Assembly (NCBI GenBank): GCA_902782145.1
Contig: CACZLZ010000004.1
Location: forward strand, 1 to 64,000
Reading direction: 5' to 3'
DNA from: an uncultured Aeromonadales bacterium
GTDB taxonomy: Bacteria; Pseudomonadota; Gammaproteobacteria; Enterobacterales; Succinivibrionaceae
Length of the DNA stretch: 64,000 bases
Every line of letters begins with the position of its first letter. Position 1 is the first letter of the stretch. The position numbers and the translations under genes were made by a program. The notes beneath the pieces are model-generated. The model had not been told where the DNA came from and did no database searches. It saw only the letters and a list, made by a program, of their open reading frames with translations. Below, piece by piece: positions 46,173 through 55,452 of the stretch.

Positions 46173-47744
46173 TTGGCAAAGAAAAGGAATCTTCTCAAAT
46201 CGGGCATGGTGGTGTCATCCGCCACCCTGATGTCCCGGATCCTGGGACTGGTGCGGGACATGGTCATCGCCGATCTGCTGGGGGCCGGCATGGCCGCCGA
46301 CGTGTTCTTCTTCGCCAACCGCATCCCCAACTTCTTCCGCCGGCTCTTCGCCGAGGGGGCCTTCAACCAGGCCTTTGTGCCGGTGCTGACGGAATACACA
46401 GAGAAGGATCAGGACGAGGCCCGGCGGTTCATCGCCAAGGTGGCAGGCACCCTGGGCCTGGTGGTACTGATCATCACCGTGGCCGGAGTCCTGGGCTCCA
46501 CCTTTGTGGCCATGGCCTTCGGCTGGGGCTGGTACATGGACGCCCAGAAGACCGCCGCCGGGGCGGAGAGGTTTGAACTGGCCTCCCTGGTGCTGAAGAT
46601 CACCTTCCCCTACCTCTGGTTCATCACCGTCACCTCCGTGTTCAGCGCCGTGCTGAACACCCTGGGGCGCTTCGCCGTCCCCGCCCTGACCCCCTGTCTG
46701 CTGAACCTGTCGATCATCACCGCCGCCCTGTGCCTGGCGCCCCACATGGATGAGCCGGTGCTGGGCCTGGCCTGGGGCATGTTCATCGGGGGGATCATCC
46801 AGCTGGCCCTGCAGCTGCCCTTCATCAGCCGCCTGGGACTCCTGGGCCTGCCCCGGGCGGCCTGGAACGATCCCGGGGTGAAGAAGATCCGCACCCTGAT
46901 GCTCCCGGCCCTGTTCGGGGTGTCGGTGAATCAGATCAACCTCCTGGTGAATGTCACCCTGGCCTCCTTCCTGGCCACGGGCACCATCAGCTACCTTTAT
47001 TATTCCGACCGGATCCTGGAGTTCCCCCTGGGCATGTTCGCCGTGGCCATCAGCACCGTGATCATGCCGGTGCTCTCCCGGAGCCGCACCTCCGGGGACA
47101 GCGACAAGTTCCACCGGAGCATGGACTGGGGGGTCCGCATGGTGCTGACACTGGGGATCCCGGCCATGGCAGGGATCATAGTCCTCCGGGAGGCCATCAT
47201 CAGCGTGATCTTCATGCGGGGCAACTTCACCGCCGCCGATGCGGCCATGTCCTCCGCCAGCCTTCTGGCATCTGCCACGGGCCTTCTGTCCCTGATGCTG
47301 GTCCGGGTGCTGGTCCCGGGCTTCTACGCCGTCCAGGACACCAAAACCCCTGTGCGCTACGGGATCTATTCCATGATCAGCAACATCATGTTCAACCTGA
47401 TGCTGATCTGGCCTTTGGGCTACATCGGTCTGGCCCTGTCCACCGCCCTGTCGGGAACCGTGAACCTGGTGTTCCTCATCTGGGGGCTGCGTGGCCAGGG
47501 GATCTACCGCATGGACTCCTCGGTGCTGGTGTTTGGCCTCCGGCTCATCGTAGCAGCACTGATCATGGCCGGCCTCCTGTACCTGGTGGTACCGGACATC
47601 CAGGCCTTTGCGGCCATGGAGCAATGGCTCAGGATCCTGTGGCTGGCTGGCCTGGTGGGCTCCGGGGCCCTGGTTTACTTCCTCGCCTCCCTACTCCTAG
47701 GTGTCCGCACCCGGGATCTCAGGGTCAGCGAGACCTTTGACTAG
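46173..47744 (+). CDS. murJ: Lipid II flippase MurJ
   Basis: MOP-superfamily flippase of 523 residues and about 14 transmembrane helices that moves lipid II across the inner membrane for peptidoglycan synthesis. The N-terminal MSRILGLVRDMVIADLLGA and the ANRIPNFFRRLFAEGAFNQAFVPV stretch are diagnostic. The start is a TTG at 46173 with GGAGG four nt upstream. ribF follows 11 bp later, a common pairing. Confidence 0.95.
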   Translation: MAKKRNLLKSGMVVSSATLMSRILGLVRDMVIADLLGAGMAADVFFFANRIPNFFRRLFAEGAFNQAFVPVLTEYTEKDQDEARRFIAKVAGTLGLVVLIITVAGVLGSTFVAMAFGWGWYMDAQKTAAGAERFELASLVLKITFPYLWFITVTSVFSAVLNTLGRFAVPALTPCLLNLSIITAALCLAPHMDEPVLGLAWGMFIGGIIQLALQLPFISRLGLLGLPRAAWNDPGVKKIRTLMLPALFGVSVNQINLLVNVTLASFLATGTISYLYYSDRILEFPLGMFAVAISTVIMPVLSRSRTSGDSDKFHRSMDWGVRMVLTLGIPAMAGIIVLREAIISVIFMRGNFTAADAAMSSASLLASATGLLSLMLVRVLVPGFYAVQDTKTPVRYGIYSMISNIMFNLMLIWPLGYIGLALSTALSGTVNLVFLIWGLRGQGIYRMDSSVLVFGLRLIVAALIMAGLLYLVVPDIQAFAAMEQWLRILWLAGLVGSGALVYFLASLLLGVRTRDLRVSETFD

Positions 47745-47755
47745 CGGAGGCGGAA

Positions 47756-48688
47756 ATGGAGTTCATGCGGGGGATCTGCAACATCCGGCCCGATCCCCGG
47801 GGCTGCGTGCTGACGCTGGGCAACTTTGACGGCATCCACCTGGGGCACCAGCAGATCATCAGCACCGTCCGCACCCGGGCCCGGGAGTTGGGCGTCTCCT
47901 CCGCCGTCCTTTTCTTCGAGCCCCAGCCCCGGGAGTACTTCGCCCACGAGCACACTCCGGCGCGGCTCACCACCCTCCATGAGAAGCACCGCTTCATGTC
48001 AAGCCTGGGCATTGACAAACTCTGCTGCCTCCGGTTCTCCCCGGAGCTGGCCCAGATGGAGCCGGAGGATTTTGTCACCGGGATCTTGCTGGAGAAGTTC
48101 CGCCTCAGGCACCTGATCATCGGGGATGACTTCCGCTTCGGCAGGAAACGCCGGGGATCTTTTGATCTCCTGATCCGGATGGGGGCGGAGACCGGGCAGT
48201 TCACCGTGGAGCAGGCCCCCAGTTTCAGCCTGGACGGCCAGCGGGTGAGCAGCACCCGGATCCGGGAAGCCCTGGCACAGGATCATCTGGATCAGGCCTG
48301 CCGCATGCTGGGCCGGCCCTACAGCATCACCGGCCGGATCGTCCACGGCCAGCGCCTGGGCCGGACCCTGGGCTTCCCCACCGCCAACATCAGCCTCAAG
48401 CGCCTGGTGGCCCCGGTCAGCGGGGTGTACGCCATCAGCGCAGATCTGGGAGACACCCGGTGCCGGGGGATCGCCAATGTGGGCACCCGGCCCACGGTGA
48501 ACGGCACCACCGCCCTGCTGGAAGCCCACCTCTTCGGCTTCAGCGGGGATCTCTACGGGCGCACCGTATGCGTGGAGCTCATCAGCAAGATCCGGGAGGA
48601 GCGGCGCTTTGCGGATCTGGATGCCCTGAAGGATCAGATCGCCCGGGACTGCCAGACCGCAGAGGAACTGTTCGCCGGAATGAACTGA
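47756..48688 (+). CDS. ribF: Bifunctional riboflavin kinase/FMN adenylyltransferase
   Basis: Makes FMN and then FAD from riboflavin. The N-terminal adenylyltransferase domain has TLGNFDGIHLGHQQ (HxGH-type) and a later SSTRIREAL motif. The C-terminal kinase domain (from about 185) has GRTLGFPTANI and the YAISADL region. At 310 residues it is full length. It is co-transcribed with murJ. From 48689 to 49081 I see only GC-rich low-complexity DNA. Confidence 0.95.
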   Translation: MEFMRGICNIRPDPRGCVLTLGNFDGIHLGHQQIISTVRTRARELGVSSAVLFFEPQPREYFAHEHTPARLTTLHEKHRFMSSLGIDKLCCLRFSPELAQMEPEDFVTGILLEKFRLRHLIIGDDFRFGRKRRGSFDLLIRMGAETGQFTVEQAPSFSLDGQRVSSTRIREALAQDHLDQACRMLGRPYSITGRIVHGQRLGRTLGFPTANISLKRLVAPVSGVYAISADLGDTRCRGIANVGTRPTVNGTTALLEAHLFGFSGDLYGRTVCVELISKIREERRFADLDALKDQIARDCQTAEELFAGMN

Positions 48689-49081
48689 TCCCGCCGATCC
48701 GGAGTGCTTACTGATCGCCGCCACGGACGCCGCCCATGGGAGCGCCAGACGCTGCTGCGCCAGCGCGCTGAGCCGCGTATCCTGGGTCAGTGCCTTTCCG
48801 CCCCTGCCCTGCCCGCTCCCATCACAACCATTGCCCGTTCCCATACCCCTGCACCTGCCCGTACCCGTGCCCGCACTTGCAACTGCAACTCCCCCGCAAC
48901 ATCCCTGTCAGAGACCGCCCGGTCCCGGCGCAAAGGCAGTTCCAATCCTGACCGCACCGCCTGGATCCCCCGGCTGGCCGTCTCTCCGGGACGGGAAAAT
49001 TAGATAGCACTCACGTTAAAAACCAGCCGTTGCGGTTACACTTGATCCCTGTGTCATCGTCTTTCTTTGAGGTGCAAGATC

Positions 49082-50005
49082 ATGTTTTCAGGCAGAGCAC
49101 GGGCCAAGAGGCTGCAGAAGAGGATCACCCTGGTGGAGAACGGCTACCAGATCACCGAAGAGATGGAGAAGGCCATCGCCGATGCCCACAACTCTGAGGA
49201 GATCATCAACTACATCGAGAGCCACAAGTCCGACTATGAGGCCCTCATCGCCCAGCAGGACAACGTGCACTCCATCCAGAGCATCAAGAATGACATCGAC
49301 GAGTCGGTGGAGCGCATTGAGAACGCCTACACCAAGAACATGGATGACATCAACCAGATCCACGCGGTGCTGGACAGCATGGCCGGCAGCGTCCAGTCCA
49401 TGACCCGGCTGCAGGAGATCTTCATCCAGTCCTTTGTGGCCCTAAAGGAGCAGATGAACGCCATCCGGGAGTGCACCGGCATGATCTCGGATCTGTCCAA
49501 CCAGACCAACCTGCTGGCCCTGAACGCCACCATTGAGGCTGCCCGGGCCGGAGAGCACGGACGGGGCTTTGCCGTGGTTGCCGGAGAGGTCAAGAAGCTG
49601 TCCCTGGACACGGCCGAGGCTTCCTCCAAGATTGACAGCAGCGTGGAGGGCTTCACCGAGCAGATCAACAACATCATCAGCGAGACGGAGCGGAACAAGG
49701 CCGAACTGGAAAGCATGACCAACGCCACGGATGACGCCCGGAGCCTGTTCACCGTGGCCAAGACCAACAGTGACAATGACCGGGCGGAGATAGCCCGGAT
49801 CATCGACAACATCAATGAGGATATCGTCAAGCTCCAGAGCGTGGCCTCCTACCACCTGACCCTCCATGAGAACACCTGCAAATCCTATGACGAAATGAAG
49901 GTGTTTGTGGAGCACCATCAGTACGGCTCACAGCTGGTGGAGCTGCGCAGCAAGGTCAGAAGCCTCAAGACCGTGCTGGAGAAGATCCTCAACGGCGCCG
50001 TCTGA
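49082..50005 (+). CDS. Short soluble methyl-accepting chemotaxis-type protein
   Basis: Protein of 307 residues with no transmembrane segment and no recognisable sensor domain. A charged helical N-terminal part (1-100) leads into a coiled coil whose hairpin tip ([22 protein letters not shown], about 137-158) is the classic CheA/CheW-binding sequence. The C-terminal helix after about 215 ends without a CheR-tether pentapeptide. It may take signals from a partner protein or from the cytosol. Start ATG at 49082 with GAGGTG upstream. No other chemotaxis gene is close. Confidence 0.85.
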   Translation: MFSGRARAKRLQKRITLVENGYQITEEMEKAIADAHNSEEIINYIESHKSDYEALIAQQDNVHSIQSIKNDIDESVERIENAYTKNMDDINQIHAVLDSMAGSVQSMTRLQEIFIQSFVALKEQMNAIRECTGMISDLSNQTNLLALNATIEAARAGEHGRGFAVVAGEVKKLSLDTAEASSKIDSSVEGFTEQINNIISETERNKAELESMTNATDDARSLFTVAKTNSDNDRAEIARIIDNINEDIVKLQSVASYHLTLHENTCKSYDEMKVFVEHHQYGSQLVELRSKVRSLKTVLEKILNGAV

Positions 50006-50044
50006 GACGCCTGCCCCGCCTGGGGCATCCACAGATACAGCAAA

Positions 50045-50089
50045 CCGCCGGGATCCCCAGGGGGCACATGTCCCTCCAGGATCCGGCGG
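50045..50089 (+). terminator. Terminator-like hairpin after the chemoreceptor gene
   Basis: CCGCCGGGATCC pairs with GGATCCGGCGG (one bulge), followed by TCCCGTTTTCC. Confidence 0.5.
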
Positions 50090-50144
50090 TCCCGTTTTCC
50101 CGGCGCCTCAGTCCCTCCGGAGCCAAGGTGTCAAGTGGCTCCGG

Positions 50145-50531
50145 CTACGCCTCATCAGGAAGCATTGACGGATCACAGCGGTCATGGATGATGTAAATAT
50201 TGTCAGGCTCCGGACCGGGCTTGCCGTCCAGATAGTCAAGGAGCGACCGGGTCAGCAGAAATCGGCCATAAATCTCCCGGGTCTTAGAGTCAAATACCCA
50301 CACCTCGCCCATCTCCTCCTCTTCACCGTCCGGGCCGTGGCTGCCATCCTCCAGGCAGTCCCAGTCCTCAGGAATGCAATCGGTCACCATCAGTTCCAAG
50401 CTCTGGTTCTCACAGGATTTCTCCATTCGCTCCACCGCCTTGAAGCCGTTTTCCCTGTCCGCTGCTTCCAGGGACTCCCCCACCGCCTCAACAATGAAAA
50501 CTATATGATTGTCCCCTAGTTCGTTGATCAT
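50145..50531 (-). CDS. Small acidic protein of unknown function
   Basis: Protein of 128 residues, strongly acidic (EEEEMGEVW stretch, many Asp/Glu). The start MINELGDNHIVFIVEAV follows a GAGGAG site. It has a beta-rich look (IVFIVEAV, LELMVTDC, EVWVFDSKTREIYGRFLL) and no membrane segment. I do not recognise a family. It lies between the chemoreceptor and the DHH gene, 48 bp past the latter's stop... reading in the opposite sense to the chemoreceptor. Confidence 0.55.
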   Translation of the reverse strand: MINELGDNHIVFIVEAVGESLEAADRENGFKAVERMEKSCENQSLELMVTDCIPEDWDCLEDGSHGPDGEEEEMGEVWVFDSKTREIYGRFLLTRSLLDYLDGKPGPEPDNIYIIHDRCDPSMLPDEA

Positions 50532-50579
50532 GCTCTCCGCTCCTCTTTTTTCATATTTCCCCAACCGCCAGACCGGCCG

Positions 50580-52121
50580 TCACATGCCCGCCAGCTGGAC
50601 CTTTTGATAGGTCCGGGCAAACAGATCACCCTTGACGATATACACATCCTGGGGATCATTTTCCACAATCACCAGCATGTCCCCCACGTCACCGAACATG
50701 TAGCTGTCATACTTCCACCGGGTGAACACCTTGGTGGGCCTGGTCAGCCGCCGGGCGTAAACCCGGTAGGATCGGGCCCGGCAGCGGTGCAGTTCCTCCA
50801 TGCTGATGGCATAGCGCTCATAGGTGGTCAGATTGGTCACCTTGTTCCGGTACTGCTGATCCCGGATGTCAAAGGGGGCGTCCACGGGAATATCCGTGTC
50901 ATACTTGTTCCGGAACTTGTTCTGGGTGATGGGATAGGGCTCACCCTCAATGCCGATCATGATGTAGCAGTCCTCGGAGGCCTGGACAGTCACGTCCCCC
51001 TCAAAGGTGCGGATGATCAGCTCCGTGCCTTCGGTGGCGATCTCCATGGTGGGAATATAGCCCGCCACCAGGCGCTTCTTGCTGTACAGCCGGAAGTCCG
51101 GGGTGCGCTTCACCTTGTTGTAATAGATGAGATCACAGGAGTTCAGGAACTCCTGGTAGCGGCCCTGGAGGTAGGCGGTCATGTCCCGGTCCCCGTAAAG
51201 CCCCCGGTAGTCCGCCATGCGGATCACCCCGCCGGCCTTGTGGTTGTGGCCCCCGCCGCTGCCAATCTGGGAGGTGAGTTCCCGGGCCAAATCCGAGGCC
51301 CGCACCTCCTTGGACAGTGTGCGGATGGACAGCTTCACCATATCATCCTTGGCGGAATACACCACGCAGGTGTCAATGCCAGCCACCCGGATCACAAAGT
51401 CCGAGACCACACCCAGGATGTTGGGATCGCAGGCAGGGGAACTGATGACCCCGAAGCGCATCTCCTGATCATAGAAGCAGTTGGACAAGGCGTCGCCAAT
51501 GATCTTCATCTCGTTCAGAGACAGGTTGTTATGCTGCAGAGACATGAAGATCTCCGAGTTCACTTTCAGCTCGTCCCGGGCGTCCTTGTCGGCGGGATGC
51601 TTAAGCTCAGAGAACTCCGAGGTGTCCATGTAAAGGCCGTAGTAAAGGATGGAGGACAGCAGGTAGTCGTCGGAGGGATCGTTGATGGGGAAGCCCTCAT
51701 TCACCAGGAGCTGAAACACCACACTGCAGCAGGAGCCGTAGGAGCTCAGGATGCACTCATAATCCACATCCTTCTTGCAGCGGTCAATCTGGTGGTGATC
51801 CACAATGGCCACATAGTGAGCGTCAATAGGATCCAGGTTCGCAGCCCCGTACTGGCTGTCCACAGTTATGAGCAACTCCGGCTCCAAGGCGGAGCAGTCC
51901 ACATACTCCACGTCCACATCCTTCATGTACTGCACCATCAGCAGCATGTTGGTCTTGGCCACGGGATGGGAGCCGCCGTAGACAATCCTGGCCTTCCTGC
52001 CGTTGTACCGAAAATAACGGTACAGACCGTAGGCCGAGGCCAGGGTGTCCGCATCGGGGACATTATGGCACTGGATCACAATGTCGCTGTGGACAAGAAG
52101 AAGGGACAGTTTGAAATCCAT
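50580..52121 (-). CDS. DHH-family phosphoesterase with duplicated C-terminal module
   Basis: Protein of 513 residues. The DHH domain has CHNVPDADT (H19, D23, D25), D88 in VDSQ, DHH at 108-110 and D166 in YMDTSEF; the DHHA1 part has GSGGGHNHKAGG (287-298). All metal ligands expected for an NrnA/RecJ-like exonuclease or dinucleotide phosphodiesterase are present. After about 335 comes an extra region with two similar stretches (383-408 and 480-506), each a hydrophobic strand pair ending in F-x-x-x/K-Y. Substrate (nanoRNA, pAp or cyclic dinucleotide) is unknown. It follows the alpha operon but a strong terminator separates them. Confidence 0.8.
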   Translation of the reverse strand: MDFKLSLLLVHSDIVIQCHNVPDADTLASAYGLYRYFRYNGRKARIVYGGSHPVAKTNMLLMVQYMKDVDVEYVDCSALEPELLITVDSQYGAANLDPIDAHYVAIVDHHQIDRCKKDVDYECILSSYGSCCSVVFQLLVNEGFPINDPSDDYLLSSILYYGLYMDTSEFSELKHPADKDARDELKVNSEIFMSLQHNNLSLNEMKIIGDALSNCFYDQEMRFGVISSPACDPNILGVVSDFVIRVAGIDTCVVYSAKDDMVKLSIRTLSKEVRASDLARELTSQIGSGGGHNHKAGGVIRMADYRGLYGDRDMTAYLQGRYQEFLNSCDLIYYNKVKRTPDFRLYSKKRLVAGYIPTMEIATEGTELIIRTFEGDVTVQASEDCYIMIGIEGEPYPITQNKFRNKYDTDIPVDAPFDIRDQQYRNKVTNLTTYERYAISMEELHRCRARSYRVYARRLTRPTKVFTRWKYDSYMFGDVGDMLVIVENDPQDVYIVKGDLFARTYQKVQLAGM

Positions 52122-52162
52122 ATAAGACCTTCCGCAGGAGCGCGAATCCCCGGGGGATCCGG

Positions 52163-52191
52163 AAAAAAGAAAAGGCCCTTAAGCAAGGGCC
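52163..52191 (-). terminator. Rho-independent terminator of the alpha operon
   Basis: Minus strand GGCCCTT-GCTT-AAGGGCC is followed by TTTTCTTTTTT, 37 bp after the rplQ stop. Confidence 0.92.
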
Positions 52192-52227
52192 CCATACAAA
52201 TCATATGCAGAAAAACAGCGACCAGGA

Positions 52228-52581
52228 TCAGTCCACCAACTGCACATAGGCCATCGGAGCCTTGTCACCAGGCCTAAGACCGCACTTCAGCACCCGGGTG
52301 TACCCGCCGGCACGCTCACGGAAGCGGGGTCCGATGTCATTGAAGAGCTTGCAGACCGCAGCCTCGTTGTTCAGACGGGCCAGGGCGAGACGGCGGTGGG
52401 CCAGGGTGTCCTCCTTGGCAAGGGTGATCAGGGGCTCAACCACAGATCTCAGATCCTTGGCCTTGGGAAGGGTGGTCTTGATGGTTTCATAGTTCACCAG
52501 GGCGATTGCCAGGCTGCGGAACAGAGCCTTTCTGCTGCCGCTGTTCCGGTTGAGCTTGCGCCCACTCAGACGATGACGCAT
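52228..52581 (-). CDS. rplQ: 50S ribosomal protein L17
   Basis: Large-subunit protein of 117 residues near the exit tunnel. The N-terminus [20 protein letters not shown] is the family signature. Last gene of the alpha operon, 29 bp after rpoA, followed by a strong terminator. Confidence 0.97.
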   Translation of the reverse strand: MRHRLSGRKLNRNSGSRKALFRSLAIALVNYETIKTTLPKAKDLRSVVEPLITLAKEDTLAHRRLALARLNNEAAVCKLFNDIGPRFRERAGGYTRVLKCGLRPGDKAPMAYVQLVD

Positions 52582-52610
52582 GATATACCTCTTAAATCAA
52601 AATTCTAATA

Positions 52611-53612
52611 CTAGTTGAAACTGCCCTTTTCGGCAATCTCCTTGGGAGGCCAGCCCTCAACCCGCATGCCCAGGGACAGGTTGCGCTGTGCCAGCACATC
52701 CTTGATCTCACTGAGGGACTTCTTGCCCAGGTTGGGGGTTCTCAGCAGGTCAACCTCAGTGCGCTGCACCAGGTCGCCAATGTAATGAATGGCCTCGGCC
52801 TTGAGACAGTTGGCGGAGCGGACAGTGAGTTCCAGATCGTCCACAGGTCTCTTGAGGATCTCAGGGATCTTGGGCTCTGCGGGAACCACTTCCTTGGCGG
52901 CGGGCTTGGCTCCCAGATCCACAAAGGGCTCCAGCTGGTTGTAGAGGATGGTGGCGGCGCTACGGATGGCCTCATCCGGCTCAATGGTGCCGTTGGTCTC
53001 AATCGTGATGATGAGCTTGTCCAGATCCGTCCGCTGCTCCACACGGGCCGACTCCACATCAAAGGCAATGCGCACGATGGGGCTGTACACGGCATCCACC
53101 AGCAGGCGGCCAATGGGGCGCTCCTCATCATTGTGCTGTCTCAGATGGGCAGGCTCGTAGCCTCTGCCGGCCTCCACCTTCAGTTCCATCTTGATCTCGC
53201 TCTTCTCACTGGTCAGGTGACAGATCACATGATCAGGATTGGCGATGACCACATCATCGGTATGCTGGATGTCGCCTGCAAGAACCGGACCGGGACCGCT
53301 CTTGTGGAGGGTCAGGGTGGCCTCTTCCCTGGTGAACATCTTCACGGCGATGCCCTTGAGGTTCAGGAGAATGACTTCCACATCCTCCTTGACCCCCTCC
53401 TTGGTGGAGTATTCATGCTCCACACCCTCGATCTGAGCCTCGGTGATGGCGTAGCCGCCAATGGAGGACAGGAGGATGCGGCGCAGGGCGTTGCCGATGG
53501 TGGTGCCGAAACCGCGCTCCATGGGCTGCATGACAACCTTGGCGCAGAAGGGGCTTTCCTTTGATACCTCTATGTCAGGTCTGGGAATCAAAAAACTTCT
53601 TACAGAACCCAT
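52611..53612 (-). CDS. rpoA: RNA polymerase alpha subunit
   Basis: 333 residues. The N-terminal assembly domain has [20 protein letters not shown] linker leads to the C-terminal domain with [17 protein letters not shown], which binds UP elements and activators. It sits in the alpha operon between rpsD and rplQ as in E. coli. Confidence 0.98.
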   Translation of the reverse strand: MGSVRSFLIPRPDIEVSKESPFCAKVVMQPMERGFGTTIGNALRRILLSSIGGYAITEAQIEGVEHEYSTKEGVKEDVEVILLNLKGIAVKMFTREEATLTLHKSGPGPVLAGDIQHTDDVVIANPDHVICHLTSEKSEIKMELKVEAGRGYEPAHLRQHNDEERPIGRLLVDAVYSPIVRIAFDVESARVEQRTDLDKLIITIETNGTIEPDEAIRSAATILYNQLEPFVDLGAKPAAKEVVPAEPKIPEILKRPVDDLELTVRSANCLKAEAIHYIGDLVQRTEVDLLRTPNLGKKSLSEIKDVLAQRNLSLGMRVEGWPPKEIAEKGSFN

Positions 53613-53629
53613 AACACCTCACCCGCTAA

Positions 53630-54253
53630 CTACTTGGAATAGTATTCAACGATCAGCTGCTCGTTAATCTCACTGGGCAGCTCGGAGCGCTCAGGAACGG
53701 ATTTGAACACGCCTTCCAGTTTGTCAGTGTCAACCTCGATCCAGCCGCAGGAGACGGCACGGTTCTTGGCAATCTCCACCGCATTCAGGATGCGGGTCTG
53801 CTTCTTGGCCTTCTCACGGACGGAGATCTTGTCCTCAGGGGAAACCTGGTAGGAGGGGATGTTCACAATCCGGTCGTTGACCATGATGGATCTGTGGCTG
53901 ACCAGCTGTCTGCTTTCAGCTCTGGTGCTGCCGAAGCCCATGCGGTAAACCACATTGTCCAGACGGCACTCCAGGAGGTTCAGCAGGTTCTCGCCGGTGT
54001 TGCCCTTGCGGCGTGCGGCGGTCTTGTAGTAGTTCCGGAACTGACGCTCCAGGATCCCGTACATTCTGCGGACCTTCTGCTTCTCACGCAACTGGACACC
54101 ATAGTCGGTGGCCCGGGCCTTAATGGCACCGTGCTGACCAGGCTTGGTCTCCATGTTGCACTTGTTCTCAATGGGACGGATGCCGGACTTGAGAAGGAGA
54201 TCAGTGCCCTCTCTGCGGCTGAGCTTTAACTTAGGGCCTAAATATCTTGCCAT
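53630..54253 (-). CDS. rpsD: 30S ribosomal protein S4
   Basis: Assembly-initiating 16S-binding protein, 207 residues, and in relatives the translational repressor of the alpha operon. [19 protein letters not shown] opens the protein; the S4 RNA-binding domain lies at about 97-160 ([21 protein letters not shown]). It has no N-terminal Cys zinc knuckle. Confidence 0.97.
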   Translation of the reverse strand: MARYLGPKLKLSRREGTDLLLKSGIRPIENKCNMETKPGQHGAIKARATDYGVQLREKQKVRRMYGILERQFRNYYKTAARRKGNTGENLLNLLECRLDNVVYRMGFGSTRAESRQLVSHRSIMVNDRIVNIPSYQVSPEDKISVREKAKKQTRILNAVEIAKNRAVSCGWIEVDTDKLEGVFKSVPERSELPSEINEQLIVEYYSK

Positions 54254-54276
54254 TTTATGTCAATCTCCAAACCTGG

Positions 54277-54669
54277 TTACACACGACGCTTCTTGGGAGG
54301 ACGGCATCCGTTGTGGGGGATGGGGGTCACGTCCGTGATGTTGGTGATCTTGTATCCCACACTGTTGAGGGCACGGATGGAGGACTCGCGTCCAGGACCA
54401 GGGCCCTTGACCAGAACCTCAAGGTTCCGGAGACCGTATTCCTTGGCTGCCTCACCGGCCTTCTCTGCGGCCACCTGGGCTGCATAGGGGGTGGACTTGC
54501 GGGAGCCGCGGAAACCTGAACCGCCGGCGGTTGCCCAGGAAAGGGCATTGCCCTGACGGTCGGTAATGGTGATGATGGTGTTGTTGAAGGAAGCGTGGAT
54601 ATGGGCAACGCCCTCGCTCACCTGCTTCTTCACGCGCTTGCGGGCGCGGTTCTGCTGCTGATTAGCCAT
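54277..54669 (-). CDS. rpsK: 30S ribosomal protein S11
   Basis: Platform protein of the small subunit, 130 residues. [21 protein letters not shown] and the C-terminal [12 protein letters not shown] are diagnostic. It lies 12 bp after rpsM. Confidence 0.97.
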   Translation of the reverse strand: MANQQQNRARKRVKKQVSEGVAHIHASFNNTIITITDRQGNALSWATAGGSGFRGSRKSTPYAAQVAAEKAGEAAKEYGLRNLEVLVKGPGPGRESSIRALNSVGYKITNITDVTPIPHNGCRPPKKRRV

Positions 54670-54681
54670 TGAATATCTCCT

Positions 54682-55038
54682 TTACTTCTTGATGGCCTTG
54701 CGGGGACCCTTGCGGGTGCGGGCGTTGGTCTTGGTGCGCTGTCCGCGGACAGGCAGGCCTCTGCGGTGGCGGATGCCACGGTAGCAGCCCAGGTCAACCA
54801 GGCGCTTGATGTTCATGGAGATTTCACGGCGGAGATCACCTTCAACGGTGAACTTGGCAACCTCTGCCCTGACCTTGTCGATCTGCTCTTCGGTCATGTC
54901 CCTGAACTTAGCCTGTTCAGAAATCCCTGACTTCTCACAGATCACCTTGGCAGTAGGTCTGCCGATGCCGAAGATAGCAGTGAGCGCAATGACAGCGTGC
55001 TGCTGATCCGGTACGTTGATGCCGGCTATACGGGCCAC
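54682..55038 (-). CDS. rpsM: 30S ribosomal protein S13
   Basis: Small-subunit head protein, 118 residues, contacting P-site tRNA and bridge B1. [13 protein letters not shown] start and [16 protein letters not shown] tail are typical. The start is GTG, as in E. coli, with TAGGAG 8 nt upstream. It heads the alpha operon and its start lies in the predicted S4-binding leader. Confidence 0.97.
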   Translation of the reverse strand: MARIAGINVPDQQHAVIALTAIFGIGRPTAKVICEKSGISEQAKFRDMTEEQIDKVRAEVAKFTVEGDLRREISMNIKRLVDLGCYRGIRHRRGLPVRGQRTKTNARTRKGPRKAIKK

Positions 55039-55105
55039 TCTGTATACTCCTATACTGGATTAAAAAATATGCCACCGCAAAGCCCGATCGGATACGCGGT
55101 GACGA
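55036..55105 (-). promoter_or_regulatory. Alpha-operon leader, S4-binding pseudoknot-type element
   Basis: The leader has a stem CACCGC/GCGGTG (55096-55101 with 55073-55078 in plus coordinates) enclosing GTATCC and CGGGCTTT. The following CATATT and TAGGAG up to the GTG resemble the E. coli alpha leader, which keeps the same GTATCC...CGGGCTTT core. This is the site where S4 represses translation of rpsM. Confidence 0.75.
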
Positions 55106-55133
55106 AAGTGCTGCTAAAAAACACAGGCACGAT

Positions 55134-55163
55134 ATTATAGCTACCTAGCTCACACTTTTGCAA
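55134..55163 (-). promoter_or_regulatory. Sigma-70 promoter of the alpha operon
   Basis: Minus strand TTGCAA (55158-55163), 18-bp spacer, TATAAT (55134-55139), about 96 bp before the rpsM start. Confidence 0.8.
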
Positions 55164-55250
55164 GTTTTTTCACCACTTTTTCCGTAAACGGTCTCAGACG
55201 GGTCCAAAAAGCCGGGAACTAAAAGGTGAGGCTGATCAGGCAGGGTGCTT

Positions 55251-55290
55251 AAAAAAACGACAAGGCGGGTCCGGCCTGAGCCGCCCCGCC
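55251..55290 (-). terminator. Rho-independent terminator of the spc operon
   Basis: Minus strand GGCGGG...CCCGCC stem with an inner CGGC/GCCG pairing, then TTGTCG and TTTTTTT. It lies 33 bp past the rpmJ stop. Confidence 0.85.
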
Positions 55291-55322
55291 ATCAATAGAA
55301 TGCTCTCCCAGGGATCTGAATA

Positions 55323-55436
55323 TCAGCCCTGACGCTGCTTGTGCTTGGGATCCTCGCAGATCACACGGATCACACCGTGGCGCTTGATGACCTTGCACTT
55401 GCGGCACATCTTCTTAACTGAAGCTCCAACCTTCAT
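55323..55436 (-). CDS. rpmJ: 50S ribosomal protein L36
   Basis: 37-residue zinc-ribbon protein of the large subunit. The start is [14 protein letters not shown]. Zinc ligands C11, C14, C27 and H32 are all present, so this is the zinc-containing form, without the zinc-free paralogue's changes. ATG at 55436, 16 bp after secY, last gene of the spc operon. Confidence 0.95.
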   Translation of the reverse strand: MKVGASVKKMCRKCKVIKRHGVIRVICEDPKHKQRQG

Positions 55437-55452
55437 TTCATAACCCTCCGGA

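Noticed and set aside
46215-47624. 469-codon frame antisense to murJ
   Set aside because: Low-complexity His/Gln/Gly composition typical of the antisense of a GC-rich membrane-protein gene.
48822-49003. Frames in the ribF-chemoreceptor gap
   Set aside because: Repetitive Pro/Thr/Arg peptides from low-complexity C-rich DNA, without start signals.
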